DNA from: Pelatocladus maniniholoensis HA4357-MV3
Lineage (GTDB): Bacteria; Cyanobacteriota; Cyanobacteriia; Cyanobacteriales; Nostocaceae
Reading direction: 5' to 3'
Assembly (NCBI GenBank): GCA_019359115.1
Contig: JAHHHW010000128.1
Location: forward strand, 1-37,542
Length of the DNA: 37,542 bases
Shown here one piece after another: positions 8,155 through 16,689 of the stretch. The notes below the pieces were generated by a model. That model did no database searches, was not told the origin of the DNA, and worked only from the letters and a program-made list of their open reading frames with translations. Numbering within the stretch: position 1 is the stretch's first letter; each line of letters opens with the position of its first letter. The translations under genes were made by a program, and so were the position numbers.

Positions 8155-9546
8155 CTAAAACTCCGCACTCTCTGGTGTACGTGGGAAAGGAATCACATCA
8201 CGAATATTCCCCATCCCCGTCATAAATTGCACCAGTCTTTCAAAACCTAATCCAAAACCAGCGTGAGGAACAGTACCATAACGGCGCAAATCCAGATACC
8301 ACCACAAATCTTCTGGTTTCATTCCTTGCGCGAGTACCCGCCTTTCTAAAACTTCTAAACGTTCTTCCCGTTGGGAACCGCCGACAATTTCACCTATTTT
8401 TGGTGCGAGAATATCCATTGCAGCGACGGTTTTTTCATCATCGTTTAAGCGCATATAAAAGGCTTTAATTTGGGTTGGATAATCAGTTACAATTACTGGT
8501 TTTTTGAATAATTGTTCACAAAGATAACGTTCGTGTTCTGATTGTAAATCTAAACCCCAACTAACAGGATAATCAAACTGCACATCGGCTTTTTCTAAAA
8601 ATTTGATGGCTTCTGTATAGGTGATACGTTCAAATTGACTGTTGATAATATTATCTGCGATCGCTAACACAGTATTATCAATACGCTGGTTAAAAAATTC
8701 TATGTCTTCTGGGCATTTTTCCAGCACATATTTAAAAATATATTTGAGGAATTCCTCAGCTAAATCCATATCCCCGTGAATATCACAAAAAGCCATTTCT
8801 GGCTCAACCATCCAAAATTCTGCTAAGTGACGGGAAGTGTTGGAATTTTCAGCACGAAATGTGGGACCAAAAGTGTAGACGTTACTAAACGCCATCGCCA
8901 TGATTTCGGCTTCTAATTGACCGCTAACTGTTAAGTATGTTGGTCTAGAAAAGAAGTCTTTAGTATAATCTACAGTTTGATTTTCTGTGCGGGGAATATT
9001 TTTTAAATCTAAACTCGTGACACTAAAAAGCTCTCCTGCACCTTCACAATCGCTAGCGGTAATAATAGGAGTATGTACCCACATAAAACCGCGTTCTTGA
9101 AAGAATTGGTGAATAGCTGTAGCACAAGCATTACGAACACGGAAAACCGCACCAAAAGAATTAGTACGCGATCGCAAATGTCCAATTGTTCGTAAAAACT
9201 CAAAGGAATGGCGTTTCTTTTGCAGAGGATAAGTTTCGGGATCAGCTTCTCCGTAAACTTTGACACTATCTGCTTTTAATTCTACACGCTGTCCTTTAGC
9301 GGGAGAAGCAACTAACACTCCACCCACTTCCACAGAAGCACCTGTATTTAATTTTTTTAAGATATTTTCATAATCTGGCAAATCTTGATTAATTACCACT
9401 TGCAAGTTAGCCAGAAATGAACCATCATTTACTTCTATAAAAGTAAAACCTTTTAATTCACGTTTAGTACGCACCCAGCCTTTAATTTCTAGTGAATCAT
9501 CAGGCTGACCATTTCGTAATATTTCTACAATTCTTTGATTTGGCAT
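8155..9546 (-). CDS. asnS: Asparaginyl-tRNA synthetase
   Basis: A 463-residue class IIb aminoacyl-tRNA synthetase that charges tRNA-Asn. An OB-fold anticodon-binding domain ([20 protein letters not shown]) is at 20-41. Motif 2 is in [21 protein letters not shown] and motif 3 in [12 protein letters not shown] near the C-terminus. [11 protein letters not shown]-type ending ([12 protein letters not shown]) matches AsnRS. Length is standard. ATG start with no overlap; the gene is monocistronic, and a weak hairpin (GTTGGGT 8019-8025, ACCCAAC 8038-8044) lies about 110 bases downstream of the stop codon. Having AsnRS suggests direct charging rather than reliance on the Gat transamidation route alone. 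Confidence 0.96.
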   Translation of the reverse strand: MPNQRIVEILRNGQPDDSLEIKGWVRTKRELKGFTFIEVNDGSFLANLQVVINQDLPDYENILKKLNTGASVEVGGVLVASPAKGQRVELKADSVKVYGEADPETYPLQKKRHSFEFLRTIGHLRSRTNSFGAVFRVRNACATAIHQFFQERGFMWVHTPIITASDCEGAGELFSVTSLDLKNIPRTENQTVDYTKDFFSRPTYLTVSGQLEAEIMAMAFSNVYTFGPTFRAENSNTSRHLAEFWMVEPEMAFCDIHGDMDLAEEFLKYIFKYVLEKCPEDIEFFNQRIDNTVLAIADNIINSQFERITYTEAIKFLEKADVQFDYPVSWGLDLQSEHERYLCEQLFKKPVIVTDYPTQIKAFYMRLNDDEKTVAAMDILAPKIGEIVGGSQREERLEVLERRVLAQGMKPEDLWWYLDLRRYGTVPHAGFGLGFERLVQFMTGMGNIRDVIPFPRTPESAEF

Positions 9547-9659
9547 GTTTGTATCCGAGCATAAAATCTAGAGTTTGACATTTTTAGAATTGTAGACTCT
9601 AAATTTTAATTTAAAAGATTTAGCTCTTAAATAAATCCCCAATCCCCGATCCCCGATCT

Positions 9660-10028
9660 CTACCCAGCACAAGACTTTAATATCCAACCTATGATAACGC
9701 CTAATCCACCAAAGCGTATCGCTTGCCAAAAAGGTTCTCTAAAACTGCGCCACGAAAACAGCTGACTCTCTAAGCAGACTTCTAATACTTCCAACTGCTG
9801 TTGAATTTGTCGTAACTCAGCTTCTATTTCTGGTGTCGGTTTTTTATCTTGACTGAGTTTATAAAGTTTATATTGTAATTGTTTTTGTTGACGGCGATCG
9901 CGTAGCACCTGTTGATGGCGTTCTTTTAAACCCACAAGCGATCGCTCGACTTCTAAGAGTTCTTGTTCAAAATCAAGTTTTTGATTATCCTCTTGTGGTG
10001 GTTCTGACGGTTTTTGAGGCTGCTTCAT
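9660..10028 (-). CDS. Small coiled-coil protein with C-terminal membrane anchor
   Basis: A 122-residue protein I do not recognise by family name. Residues 15-85 are charged and glutamine-rich with heptad-like spacing (KLDFEQELLEVERSLVGLKERHQQVL, then IEAELRQIQQQLEVLEV), so a long coiled coil is likely. Residues 100-120 (AIRFGGLGVIIGWILKSCAG) form one hydrophobic helix that could anchor the protein in a membrane with the coil in the cytoplasm. It starts at ATG, divergent from the next gene 45 bases away, so the two share a short control region. Function unknown. Confidence 0.65.
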   Translation of the reverse strand: MKQPQKPSEPPQEDNQKLDFEQELLEVERSLVGLKERHQQVLRDRRQQKQLQYKLYKLSQDKKPTPEIEAELRQIQQQLEVLEVCLESQLFSWRSFREPFWQAIRFGGLGVIIGWILKSCAG

Positions 10029-10072
10029 TAAAGTAGTAGAGTAAAGGTAAATGCGACAATACCTTGGAGTGT

Positions 10073-10351
10073 ATGTCTCAATCTACACAGCCGCTTAAAA
10101 ACAGTCAACTGAATGAATTTACTACTCTAGAATTAGCTCAAGCTCTCATGGAGAGATTGAGTATTTCTCCTAATGATTGGCATCGCCTCAAGTCTAACCG
10201 TAAAGCTCGTGCTAGTGAACAACTAGCAGCAGCTCTTGTCTTCCTCCTTAAGGAAGAACCAGAAGAAGCTTTAACAAGGTTAGAACAAGCGACAGGTTGG
10301 TTAGATCGCTCTATTTCTGCACCACCTTGTCCTACACACGGAAAAGGGTAA
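10073..10351 (+). CDS. Small conserved cyanobacterial protein (DUF6439-like)
   Basis: A 92-residue soluble, helical protein with the core LAQALMERLSISPNDWHRLKSNRKARASEQLAAALVFLL. It looks like the cyanobacterial family I know as DUF6439, of unknown function; the number is from memory. I start it at the ATG at 10073, with GGAG just upstream (10066-10069), rather than at an in-frame TTG at 10064. It is divergent from the coiled-coil gene and convergent with the RsbW-like gene, separated by a hairpin of repeated GTAATTG units (10366-10398). Confidence 0.62.
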   Translation: MSQSTQPLKNSQLNEFTTLELAQALMERLSISPNDWHRLKSNRKARASEQLAAALVFLLKEEPEEALTRLEQATGWLDRSISAPPCPTHGKG

Positions 10352-10365
10352 TTAGTAATGGGTAA

Positions 10366-10398
10366 TTGGTAATTGGTTTTCCTGTTACCAATTACTAA
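10366..10398. terminator. Hairpin between convergent genes (GTAATTGG repeat)
   Basis: TTGGTAATTGG (10366-10376) pairs with CCAATTACTAA (10388-10398), 11 bp with one G-U. It lies between two convergent stop codons and belongs to a short GGTAATTAG/GGTAATTGG repeat block. It could slow transcription from both sides, but there is only a short T-run (TTTT) inside the loop. Confidence 0.4.
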
Positions 10399-10416
10399 TC
10401 ACCTATTACCAAATCT

Positions 10417-10872
10417 CTAATTCCGCAATAATGGTATACGCGGTCGAGCTTGCTCTAATTGCTTACAAAGTCTTAACTCAGTACCTTTGGTGTTCCACTC
10501 TACTTCGTCAAAAATAAGATGCAAAATCGATAAACCACGACCGTTTTCTGACTCATCTGGTGGTAGATACTCTGTTGGATCTATATCACAATTACAAGAA
10601 GGAATGAAACCTCCCCCTTGGTCTGAGATGATCCACCAATATTTATTATCTATTAAGGAAAAACGTACTACTACCTTTTTACTAGGATCAAGATTATTGC
10701 CATGTTTAGCCGCATTGACTAGAGCTTCTTGAAGTCCTAGTCGTAATTCGGCTTGCATTGGCGTGGGAATTTCTGCCAGAAGTAAATCTAATATTGGACA
10801 GAGGTATAGAGTTGAGGCAAAACTAATAGTACCCCAACAACGTCCTACTGGACGGAGTGAAATGGTGATCAC
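10417..10872 (-). CDS. RsbW-like anti-sigma factor / HATPase serine kinase
   Basis: A 151-residue GHKL-type ATPase domain. The N-box is LRLGLQEALVNAAKHGNN (E and N of the catalytic helix present), the G1-like box IISDQGGGFIP, and the G2 box ENGRGLSILHLIFDEV. This is the RsbW/SpoIIAB class (HATPase_c_2): kinases that phosphorylate anti-anti-sigma proteins and may bind sigma factors in partner-switching regulation. No partner STAS-domain or sigma gene is adjacent. The start is GTG at 10872 without a strong ribosome site, so the true start is uncertain by a few codons. The tail LEQARPRIPLLRN is variable. Confidence 0.82.
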   Translation of the reverse strand: MITISLRPVGRCWGTISFASTLYLCPILDLLLAEIPTPMQAELRLGLQEALVNAAKHGNNLDPSKKVVVRFSLIDNKYWWIISDQGGGFIPSCNCDIDPTEYLPPDESENGRGLSILHLIFDEVEWNTKGTELRLCKQLEQARPRIPLLRN

Positions 10873-11367
10873 AAGAGAAACCCCGCAGCTTCAGAGTTAG
10901 CTAGACATCAGTTTGCTGTCACAGGCACCCTGATAAATTGTGAGGTGGTCGTGTTGCCTTCAAACCTAACGTCTTTGGAACTAAATTTTGAAAATGCTAG
11001 GGAGCATTGGCTCTCCTAATGATTTTGGGCTGTCTCACATAAAACGGCTTAAGTAAACCTGCCCAAGCAGTTAGCAATTCAAAAAGTGCTGTGCATACAT
11101 AAAAGAGTATATATATACTCTTTCACCTGCCGAACTTTAGTTTAGACGACCCAATTCATATTTGAGAATAGCCCATGCGGCTTCTATATTTTTGCACAAT
11201 TAGAACTATATTCTTAGCTTAATTCAAGTCTAGCATTTTTACTATCCGCTAGACTACAAAATTTCGATTTGAGTTTTTTTAAAAGACTTAATATATGTTT
11301 AACTCAACTGAAATGCTGCGATGCATAGATATATTTGAATGGATTCATAGCGCCTGTGCAACAATAG
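10873..11367. other. 495-base gene-free spacer with a perfect 22-base palindrome
   Basis: I see no gene here on either strand. The clearest object is a perfect 22-base palindrome at 11102-11123 whose left half is AAAGAGTATAT. It lies about 230 bases upstream of the RsbW-like gene start and downstream of rlmD, so it could be an operator or a cruciform-prone site. An imperfect hairpin (GGGAGC-ATT-GGCTCTCC) lies near 11001-11018. The remainder is AT-rich without ORFs of coding character. Confidence 0.45.
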
Positions 11368-12729
11368 CTATCGCACAAGAAAAGCTGCTGTTTCTACATG
11401 AGCGGTTTGAGAGAAAAAATCTGCTGGTTGTACACGTGTAAGTGTATATACACCCTTTTCGCAAAATAATTTCAAATCACGTGCCAGGGTTGCGGCTTTA
11501 CAACTGACATAAACGATACGTTCTGGTTGAAATTCTAGTAAAGTTTCTATAACTTGGCGATCGCATCCTTTACGTGGTGGATCTAGCAAAACAATATCTG
11601 GTTTAATTTCTAATTGTGGCAGTAATTTTTCCACTGCACCTGTCACAAAAGTGACATTAGTAATTTGATTGTATTCAGCATTGTTAAGAGCCTGTTCTAC
11701 CGCCTCTGGTTGTATTTCCAACCCAATTGCTTGGCGAACTTGTTTTGCTAATGGCAAAGTTAAAGTACCGATACCACAATAAGCATCAAGCAGCACCTCA
11801 GTTCCTTGTAAGTGCAGTTCTGATTGAATAATCTGTAATAAACTTTCTGCTGTCTCCGTAGAAACCTGGAAAAATGTGTCTGGACGTATGCGAAATTCTA
11901 AACCTGCAAATTCTTCTCGCAAGTAAGCAATACCAGCAATACAACGAGTTTTATATCCAAAAATAGTATTTGTGCGTTTAGGGTTGTGGTTTAAACAAAC
12001 CCCTACTAAAGTAGGATAGCGATTTAACCATTCCTGTGCTTGCTCTTCGATATCTGGTAAATTCCAATCTTTGACTACTAAAGTCAATAATATTTCTCCT
12101 GTGCGACGACCGATGCGTAAACCAAGATGACGGATTATTCCTCTGTGATGTTGTTCGTTGTAAATTGGCCAATCTCGCTCTTGAATATCTTGTTTAATTT
12201 CTGCCAATAAAGAATTTAATCGTGGATCTTGTACTGGACATTGATTTAAATTAATCAATTGATGGCTACCTTTTTGGTAGTAGCCTGTTTGGACATTTCC
12301 AGTTGCAGATACACCCATAGGATAGGTGGCTTTATTGCGATAACCTAAAAAAGAAACAGCTCTTAAAACTCTATCTACAGGTGGTTCCACAAAACCACCA
12401 ATACGTTCTAGGGCTTGGATAACTTGATTGCGTTTTGCTTCTAGCTGATATTCATAATCTATATGTTGCCACTGACAACCACCACATTTATCAGCCACAA
12501 TGCAACTTGGTCGAATCCGGTAGATAGAGGGTTGTAATATTTGTTGCAGCTTGGCATAAGCATGAGTAGATTTGACATGTACTAGACGGACAAGAGCGCG
12601 ATCGCCTGGTACAGTATCTGGTACAAACACCACCCATTGGTGCGATCGTCCCACTCCATCGCCTGTATCAGTTGTGTCTGTAATGTTAATTTCTATTAAT
12701 TCACCTTGTTTCCAAAAAGTATTGGTCAT
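11368..12729 (-). CDS. rlmD: 23S rRNA (uracil-5-)-methyltransferase, RlmD/RumA type
   Basis: A TRAM domain (EINITDTTDTGDGVGR) followed by a SAM-dependent methyltransferase. Iron-sulfur cysteines are CIVADKCGGCQW (C76, C82, C85 with this start) and C164 in NQCPVQ. The SAM site is DAYCGIGTLTLPLA (315 on), then DPPRKGC, and the catalytic cysteine is in VYVSCKAATLARDL. The enzyme makes 5-methyluridine in RNA; cyanobacterial members may act on 23S rRNA or tRNA, and the exact site is not readable. I start at the ATG at 12729, which has AAAGGA five bases upstream; the frame is open to an ATG seven codons earlier inside the repeat-derived spacer. Confidence 0.9.
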   Translation of the reverse strand: MTNTFWKQGELIEINITDTTDTGDGVGRSHQWVVFVPDTVPGDRALVRLVHVKSTHAYAKLQQILQPSIYRIRPSCIVADKCGGCQWQHIDYEYQLEAKRNQVIQALERIGGFVEPPVDRVLRAVSFLGYRNKATYPMGVSATGNVQTGYYQKGSHQLINLNQCPVQDPRLNSLLAEIKQDIQERDWPIYNEQHHRGIIRHLGLRIGRRTGEILLTLVVKDWNLPDIEEQAQEWLNRYPTLVGVCLNHNPKRTNTIFGYKTRCIAGIAYLREEFAGLEFRIRPDTFFQVSTETAESLLQIIQSELHLQGTEVLLDAYCGIGTLTLPLAKQVRQAIGLEIQPEAVEQALNNAEYNQITNVTFVTGAVEKLLPQLEIKPDIVLLDPPRKGCDRQVIETLLEFQPERIVYVSCKAATLARDLKLFCEKGVYTLTRVQPADFFSQTAHVETAAFLVR

Positions 12730-12786
12730 TAGTCCTTTGTCATTAGTCAATTATTGCTGGTTGGTAGTTGGTTATTGTTAACCATA

Positions 12787-12832
12787 CCCAATCCCCGATT
12801 CCTAATCCCCGATTCCTAATCCCCAATCCCCC
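12787..12832. repeat. CCCGATTCCTAAT tandem repeat before apcD
   Basis: Two perfect units of the 14-mer AATCCCCGATTCCT, flanked by AATCCCC variants, lie 60-105 bases upstream of the apcD start. They are the same class as the CAATCCC repeats elsewhere in the window. Confidence 0.55.
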
Positions 12833-12892
12833 TTCACTTGTGGACACAAGACTCGTTAAACTAGCAAATAATAAATCTCGTGATTCAATATC

Positions 12893-13378
12893 ATGACTGT
12901 AGTAAGCCAAGTTATTTTCAAAGCTGACGACGAACTGCGTTATCCTAGCAGTGGCGAACTCAAAAGCATCAAAGATTTTTTGCAAACTGGCGAACAGCGA
13001 GTACGTATTGTTAGTACCCTAGCTGAAAATGAAAAAAAGATAGTTCAGGAAGCTACCAAACAGCTTTGGCAAAAGCGTCCTGATTTTATCTCGCCAGGAG
13101 GGAATGCTTACGGAGAACGCCAGCGTGCTTTATGTATCCGTGATTTTGGTTGGTATTTACGCCTAATTACTTATGGCATACTTGCTGGCGACAAAGAACC
13201 AATTGAAACAATTGGTTTGATTGGTGTGCGAGAAATGTACAATTCCTTGGGTGTTCCTGTACCTGGAATGGTAGAAGCCATCAACTGTCTGAAAAAAGCC
13301 TCCCTTGATTTACTGAATGCAAACGATTCTTTGGAAGCAGCACCTTACTTTGATTACATTATCCAAGCGATGTCTTAA
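12893..13378 (+). CDS. apcD: Allophycocyanin alpha-B chain
   Basis: A 161-residue phycobiliprotein of the allophycocyanin alpha class, starting [23 protein letters not shown]. The chromophore cysteine is C81 in [17 protein letters not shown], where phycocyanobilin attaches. ApcD is a minor core subunit that acts as a terminal emitter, moving excitation energy from the phycobilisome core mainly to photosystem I. The N-terminal VVSQVI and the overall sequence match ApcD rather than ApcA. Length is standard. It is a single gene, as usual for apcD outside the apcABC operon. A hairpin (CAAGGTG 13404-13410, CACCTTG 13417-13423) stands just after the stop codon but has no T-run. Confidence 0.95.
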   Translation: MTVVSQVIFKADDELRYPSSGELKSIKDFLQTGEQRVRIVSTLAENEKKIVQEATKQLWQKRPDFISPGGNAYGERQRALCIRDFGWYLRLITYGILAGDKEPIETIGLIGVREMYNSLGVPVPGMVEAINCLKKASLDLLNANDSLEAAPYFDYIIQAMS

Positions 13379-13598
13379 TTTCAAGTGAGTACTCATGCTG
13401 TCTCAAGGTGTAATCCCACCTTGGTTGGTCTAAGTGCAAAATAGCACCTGCATATTGATCATTATTTCTTAATACCATCATACTCCCCACACTTGCTAGT
13501 GGCTCTGGCAGAATCTCTGTCAAGTTACCAACAAGTTGTGGGGATATTTTATTTGTTTTGTTTGGTGGTTGGTTGTTGTTTCCTGTTTGGAACAATCA

Positions 13599-13631
13599 AC
13601 TATTCACAAACTATTCACAAACTATTCACAA
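13599..13631. repeat. Tandem 11-mer, three perfect copies
   Basis: ACTATTCACAA occurs at 13599-13609, 13610-13620 and 13621-13631 without mismatch, directly beside the orphan terminator hairpin. Confidence 0.85.
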
Positions 13632-13633
13632 AT

Positions 13634-13666
13634 AAAAAGCCGACAGGCTTTAATGAGACTGTCGGC
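13634..13666 (-). terminator. Orphan Rho-independent terminator (leftward)
   Basis: GCCGACAG (13639-13646) pairs perfectly with CTGTCGGC (13659-13666) around a 12-base loop. Read leftward, the stem is followed by TTTTTAT (13638-13632). No minus-strand protein gene lies upstream of it, which is why it is notable. It could also stop rightward read-through from apcD, though there is no T-run on that side. Confidence 0.7.
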
Positions 13667-13746
13667 AATTAGTGTGTTCCCTATTAATGACTCGGCTAGA
13701 GTTCAGTTGTCATTTATTCTCTCTGTTTGGCAATTGCAGGAATAGG

Positions 13747-13783
13747 ATCTTAATCATTAAGATTTGTGATTGTCATCACAAAT
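13747..13783. promoter_or_regulatory. Adjacent palindromes with CRP-type core TGTGA-N6-TCACA
   Basis: ATCTTAAT-C-ATTAAGAT (13747-13763) is a perfect inverted repeat. It abuts ATTTGTGAT-TGTC-ATCACAAAT (13762-13783), another perfect one, whose core TGTGATTGTCATCACA (13765-13780) matches the CRP consensus, also used by cyanobacterial SyCRP1 and AnCrpA, exactly. Read leftward, a weak -10 (TATTCC, 13744-13739) lies about 29 bases from the centre of the site, the geometry of a class II CRP promoter. Regulation is inferred. Confidence 0.5.
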
Positions 13784-14127
13784 TTATTGCAGTAAATTTG
13801 TATCTAGCAAAACTTCTTGCTCTCAAGGCTGACTGGTTTGTGAATGTAGTAAACATATATATTATGAAATCGTCTTTATTTTTGGTATTCGTAAAAATAC
13901 TGGAGTATTAGTGGTTGCCAGAAATTAAGCTAAAAAATTATGTATTTTTGTTGTTGCTCGATAAGCAATTCATCAGAAGAACAATAGCAAATTTATGCAG
14001 ATTTGAGCATCTGTTGAGGATTTGCCTATTCCCCATTCTCTATTCCCCGTTCCTTATTTTCAATTGATTACGGGAATGGGACAGAAAATCGATACAATAA
14101 TCATCTGTCCCCTTGGTGCATACTTCC

Positions 14128-16506
14128 ATGACCACCGCTTGCGAACCTCCCTTTTCTCCTGAAGAAATTGCATCTGAAGGTCTTAAACTTGAAGAATACC
14201 AAGAAATAGTCCGACGACTAGGGCGTCATCCCAACAAAGCTGAACTAGGTATGTTTGGGGTCATGTGGTCGGAGCATTGCTGTTATAAAAATTCTCGCCC
14301 TTTACTGAAACAGTTTCCTACCACAGGCGATCGCATCCTAGTTGGTCCTGGTGAAAATGCCGGAGTTGTAGACTTAGGTGGTGGACTACGACTGGCTTTT
14401 AAAATAGAATCTCACAACCACCCCAGTGCAGTTGAACCCTTTCAAGGGGCCGCTACTGGTGTTGGAGGCATTCTGCGTGATATATTTACAATGGGCGCGC
14501 GTCCCATAGCCATTTTAAATTCCCTCCGCTTTGGTTCTCTAGAAGACCCCAAAACACAAAGGCTGTTTAGCGGCGTCATTGCAGGAATTGCTCACTATGG
14601 TAATAGTGTGGGAGTACCCACCGTCGGCGGCGAAGTTTACTTTGACCCTGCTTACTCTGGCAATCCCTTAGTCAACGTCATGGCCCTGGGATTGATGGAA
14701 ACCTCCGAAATTGTTAAATCTGGGGCATCTGGTATTGGCAATCCTGTATTATATGTCGGTTCTACCACTGGACGCGATGGTATGGGGGGCGCAAGTTTTG
14801 CTAGTGCTGAACTCAGTGATGCATCAATGGACGATCGCCCGGCGGTGCAAGTCGGTGATCCCTTTTTGGAAAAGTCTTTAATAGAAGCTTGTCTGGAAGC
14901 CTTTAAAACAGGTGTAGTAGTTGCAGCCCAAGATATGGGTGCTGCTGGTATCACCTGTTCCACCTCAGAAATGGCTGCCAAAGGTGGTGTAGGAATTGAA
15001 TTTGATTTAGATAAAGTACCCGTGCGCGAACTGGAGATGATTCCCTATGAATATCTGCTTTCCGAATCTCAAGAGAGAATGCTATTTGTAGCCCAAAAAG
15101 GACGGGAACAAGAGTTAATCGATGTTTTCCATCGTTGGGGACTTCATGCGGTTGTTGCTGGTACAGTCATTGCCGAACCAGTTGTGCGGATTCTATTTCA
15201 AGGTAAAATAGCAGCAGAAATTCCTGCGACAGCTTTGGCAGAAAATACACCTGTGTATGAGAGGGAATTACTAGCAGAACCACCGGAATATGCACGTCAA
15301 GCCTGGGAATGGACACCAGATGCTTTACCTCCATATACAACTGCTGGCGTAGAAATTAAAGGCAAACAGCATACTTGGAATGATATTTTGTTGATTTTGC
15401 TCGATAATCCGACTATTGCTTCCAAACGCTGGGTTTATCGCCAGTACGATCATCAAGTGCAGAACAATACAGTAATGTTACCTGGTGGTGCGGATGCTGC
15501 GGTAATTCGTTTACGTCCATTAGAAGAAATCCCCAATCTGGCTACCCACAGGGTAATCCAAAATCCAAAATCGGGTGTTGCCGCTACAGTAGATTGTAAT
15601 CCCCGCTACGTTTATCTTGATCCTTACGAAGGTGCAAAAGCGGTAGTCGCAGAAGCAGCACGCAATCTTAGTTGTGTAGGTGCAGAACCTCTAGCGGTGA
15701 CAGACAATCTCAATTTTGGCAGTCCGGAAAAACCAACTGGTTATTGGCAATTAGCAGAAGCTTGTCGTGGTTTGGCAGAAGGTTGTCGGGAATTAGCAAC
15801 CCCAGTAACAGGGGGTAATGTTTCTTTGTATAATGAAACTTTTGATTCTCAAGGTAATCCCCAGCCTATTTATCCAACTCCGGTCGTGGGTATGGTGGGG
15901 TTGATTCCCGATCTCAGCAAAATTTGCGGTCAAGCTTGGCAGACAGCAGGGGATATCATTTATTTGTTAGGTGGATTGTCTTGTGAGTTAACTTTAGGTG
16001 GTTCAGAATACTTAGCCAGTATTCATGATACTGTTGCTGGTAAACCACCACGAGTAGATTTTGACTGGGAACGACAGATACAAAAAGCTTGTCGCGAGGG
16101 AATTCGCCAAGATTGGATACGTTCAGCCCATGATTGTGCTGAGGGTGGTTTGATAATTGCTCTGGCTGAAAGTTGTATCACAGGTAAACTGGGTGCAGAA
16201 ATTAGCTTAAAGTTACCGGAAAATGATTCGCAGCGTCTAGACGAAATATTGTTTGGTGAAGGTGGTGGACGGATTGTAGTTTCTGTAGCACCAGAACAAC
16301 AAGCAATTTGGGAATCTTATTTACAGCAAAACCTGGATCAAAACTGGCAAAAACTAGGTAAAGTTGGGAATTCCGAAATCGGTTTGCGGGTTTTAACCTC
16401 TGATGGTCAAGCTTTAATCAACGCTAGGATTGAGGAGATGGGCGATCGCTACTCAAAGGCGATCGCAAAACGTATAGCCATTTATACCAATACCCAAGAA
16501 CGTTAA
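14128..16506 (+). CDS. purL: Phosphoribosylformylglycinamidine synthase, large subunit
   Basis: A 792-residue PurL of the separate-subunit type, which works with PurQ and PurS. It catalyses the fourth step of purine synthesis, converting FGAR to FGAM with ATP and ammonia. Visible motifs: the N-terminal [64 protein letters not shown], a second AIRS-like half with [11 protein letters not shown], and AHDCAEGGL. No glutaminase domain is present, as expected for this size. I start at the ATG at 14128; an in-frame TTG at 14113 lacks support. Two HIP1 octamers lie in the last 70 bases. A 7-bp hairpin (16511-16517 with 16535-16541) follows the stop codon. purF comes next on the same strand. Confidence 0.96.
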   Translation: MTTACEPPFSPEEIASEGLKLEEYQEIVRRLGRHPNKAELGMFGVMWSEHCCYKNSRPLLKQFPTTGDRILVGPGENAGVVDLGGGLRLAFKIESHNHPSAVEPFQGAATGVGGILRDIFTMGARPIAILNSLRFGSLEDPKTQRLFSGVIAGIAHYGNSVGVPTVGGEVYFDPAYSGNPLVNVMALGLMETSEIVKSGASGIGNPVLYVGSTTGRDGMGGASFASAELSDASMDDRPAVQVGDPFLEKSLIEACLEAFKTGVVVAAQDMGAAGITCSTSEMAAKGGVGIEFDLDKVPVRELEMIPYEYLLSESQERMLFVAQKGREQELIDVFHRWGLHAVVAGTVIAEPVVRILFQGKIAAEIPATALAENTPVYERELLAEPPEYARQAWEWTPDALPPYTTAGVEIKGKQHTWNDILLILLDNPTIASKRWVYRQYDHQVQNNTVMLPGGADAAVIRLRPLEEIPNLATHRVIQNPKSGVAATVDCNPRYVYLDPYEGAKAVVAEAARNLSCVGAEPLAVTDNLNFGSPEKPTGYWQLAEACRGLAEGCRELATPVTGGNVSLYNETFDSQGNPQPIYPTPVVGMVGLIPDLSKICGQAWQTAGDIIYLLGGLSCELTLGGSEYLASIHDTVAGKPPRVDFDWERQIQKACREGIRQDWIRSAHDCAEGGLIIALAESCITGKLGAEISLKLPENDSQRLDEILFGEGGGRIVVSVAPEQQAIWESYLQQNLDQNWQKLGKVGNSEIGLRVLTSDGQALINARIEEMGDRYSKAIAKRIAIYTNTQER

Positions 16507-16689
16507 ATAATCTAAAGATGAATTGAATTTCATACTTTAGACACTTTACATTTCGCTCTTGATTAGCTTCCGCGAAAATAATAATTACGCTACTGTTTTA
16601 ATGGATGGTTAACCATTTATTAATATTTTTGCATCCATCCATTTACATAATCCTAGTGACTTGACACCCTCATCAGGAGCAAAGCTAGC

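Larger units (their letters stand above)
13379..14127. other. 749-base spacer between apcD and purL
   Basis: No convincing protein gene. In order it holds: a hairpin at 13404-13423; three perfect copies of the 11-mer ACTATTCACAA (13599-13631); a strong hairpin with a leftward T-run (13634-13666); two adjacent palindromes including a TGTGA-N6-TCACA core (13747-13783); AT-rich sequence; and near purL a possible -10 box TACAAT at 14093-14098. The combination of operator-like palindromes and an orphan terminator suggests an unannotated leftward transcript. Confidence 0.5.

Noticed and set aside
13359-13595. A 78-codon minus-strand ORF overlapping the end of apcD, with protein-like composition
   Set aside because: It starts at TTG without a ribosome site, overlaps apcD antisense, and matches no family I know. 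A strong terminator stands just upstream of it. It may be an old relic but cannot be supported as a gene.
14652-14981. Antisense ORFs in purL, groEL and prcA
   Set aside because: All lie wholly inside well-identified genes and lack their own start signals or family matches.
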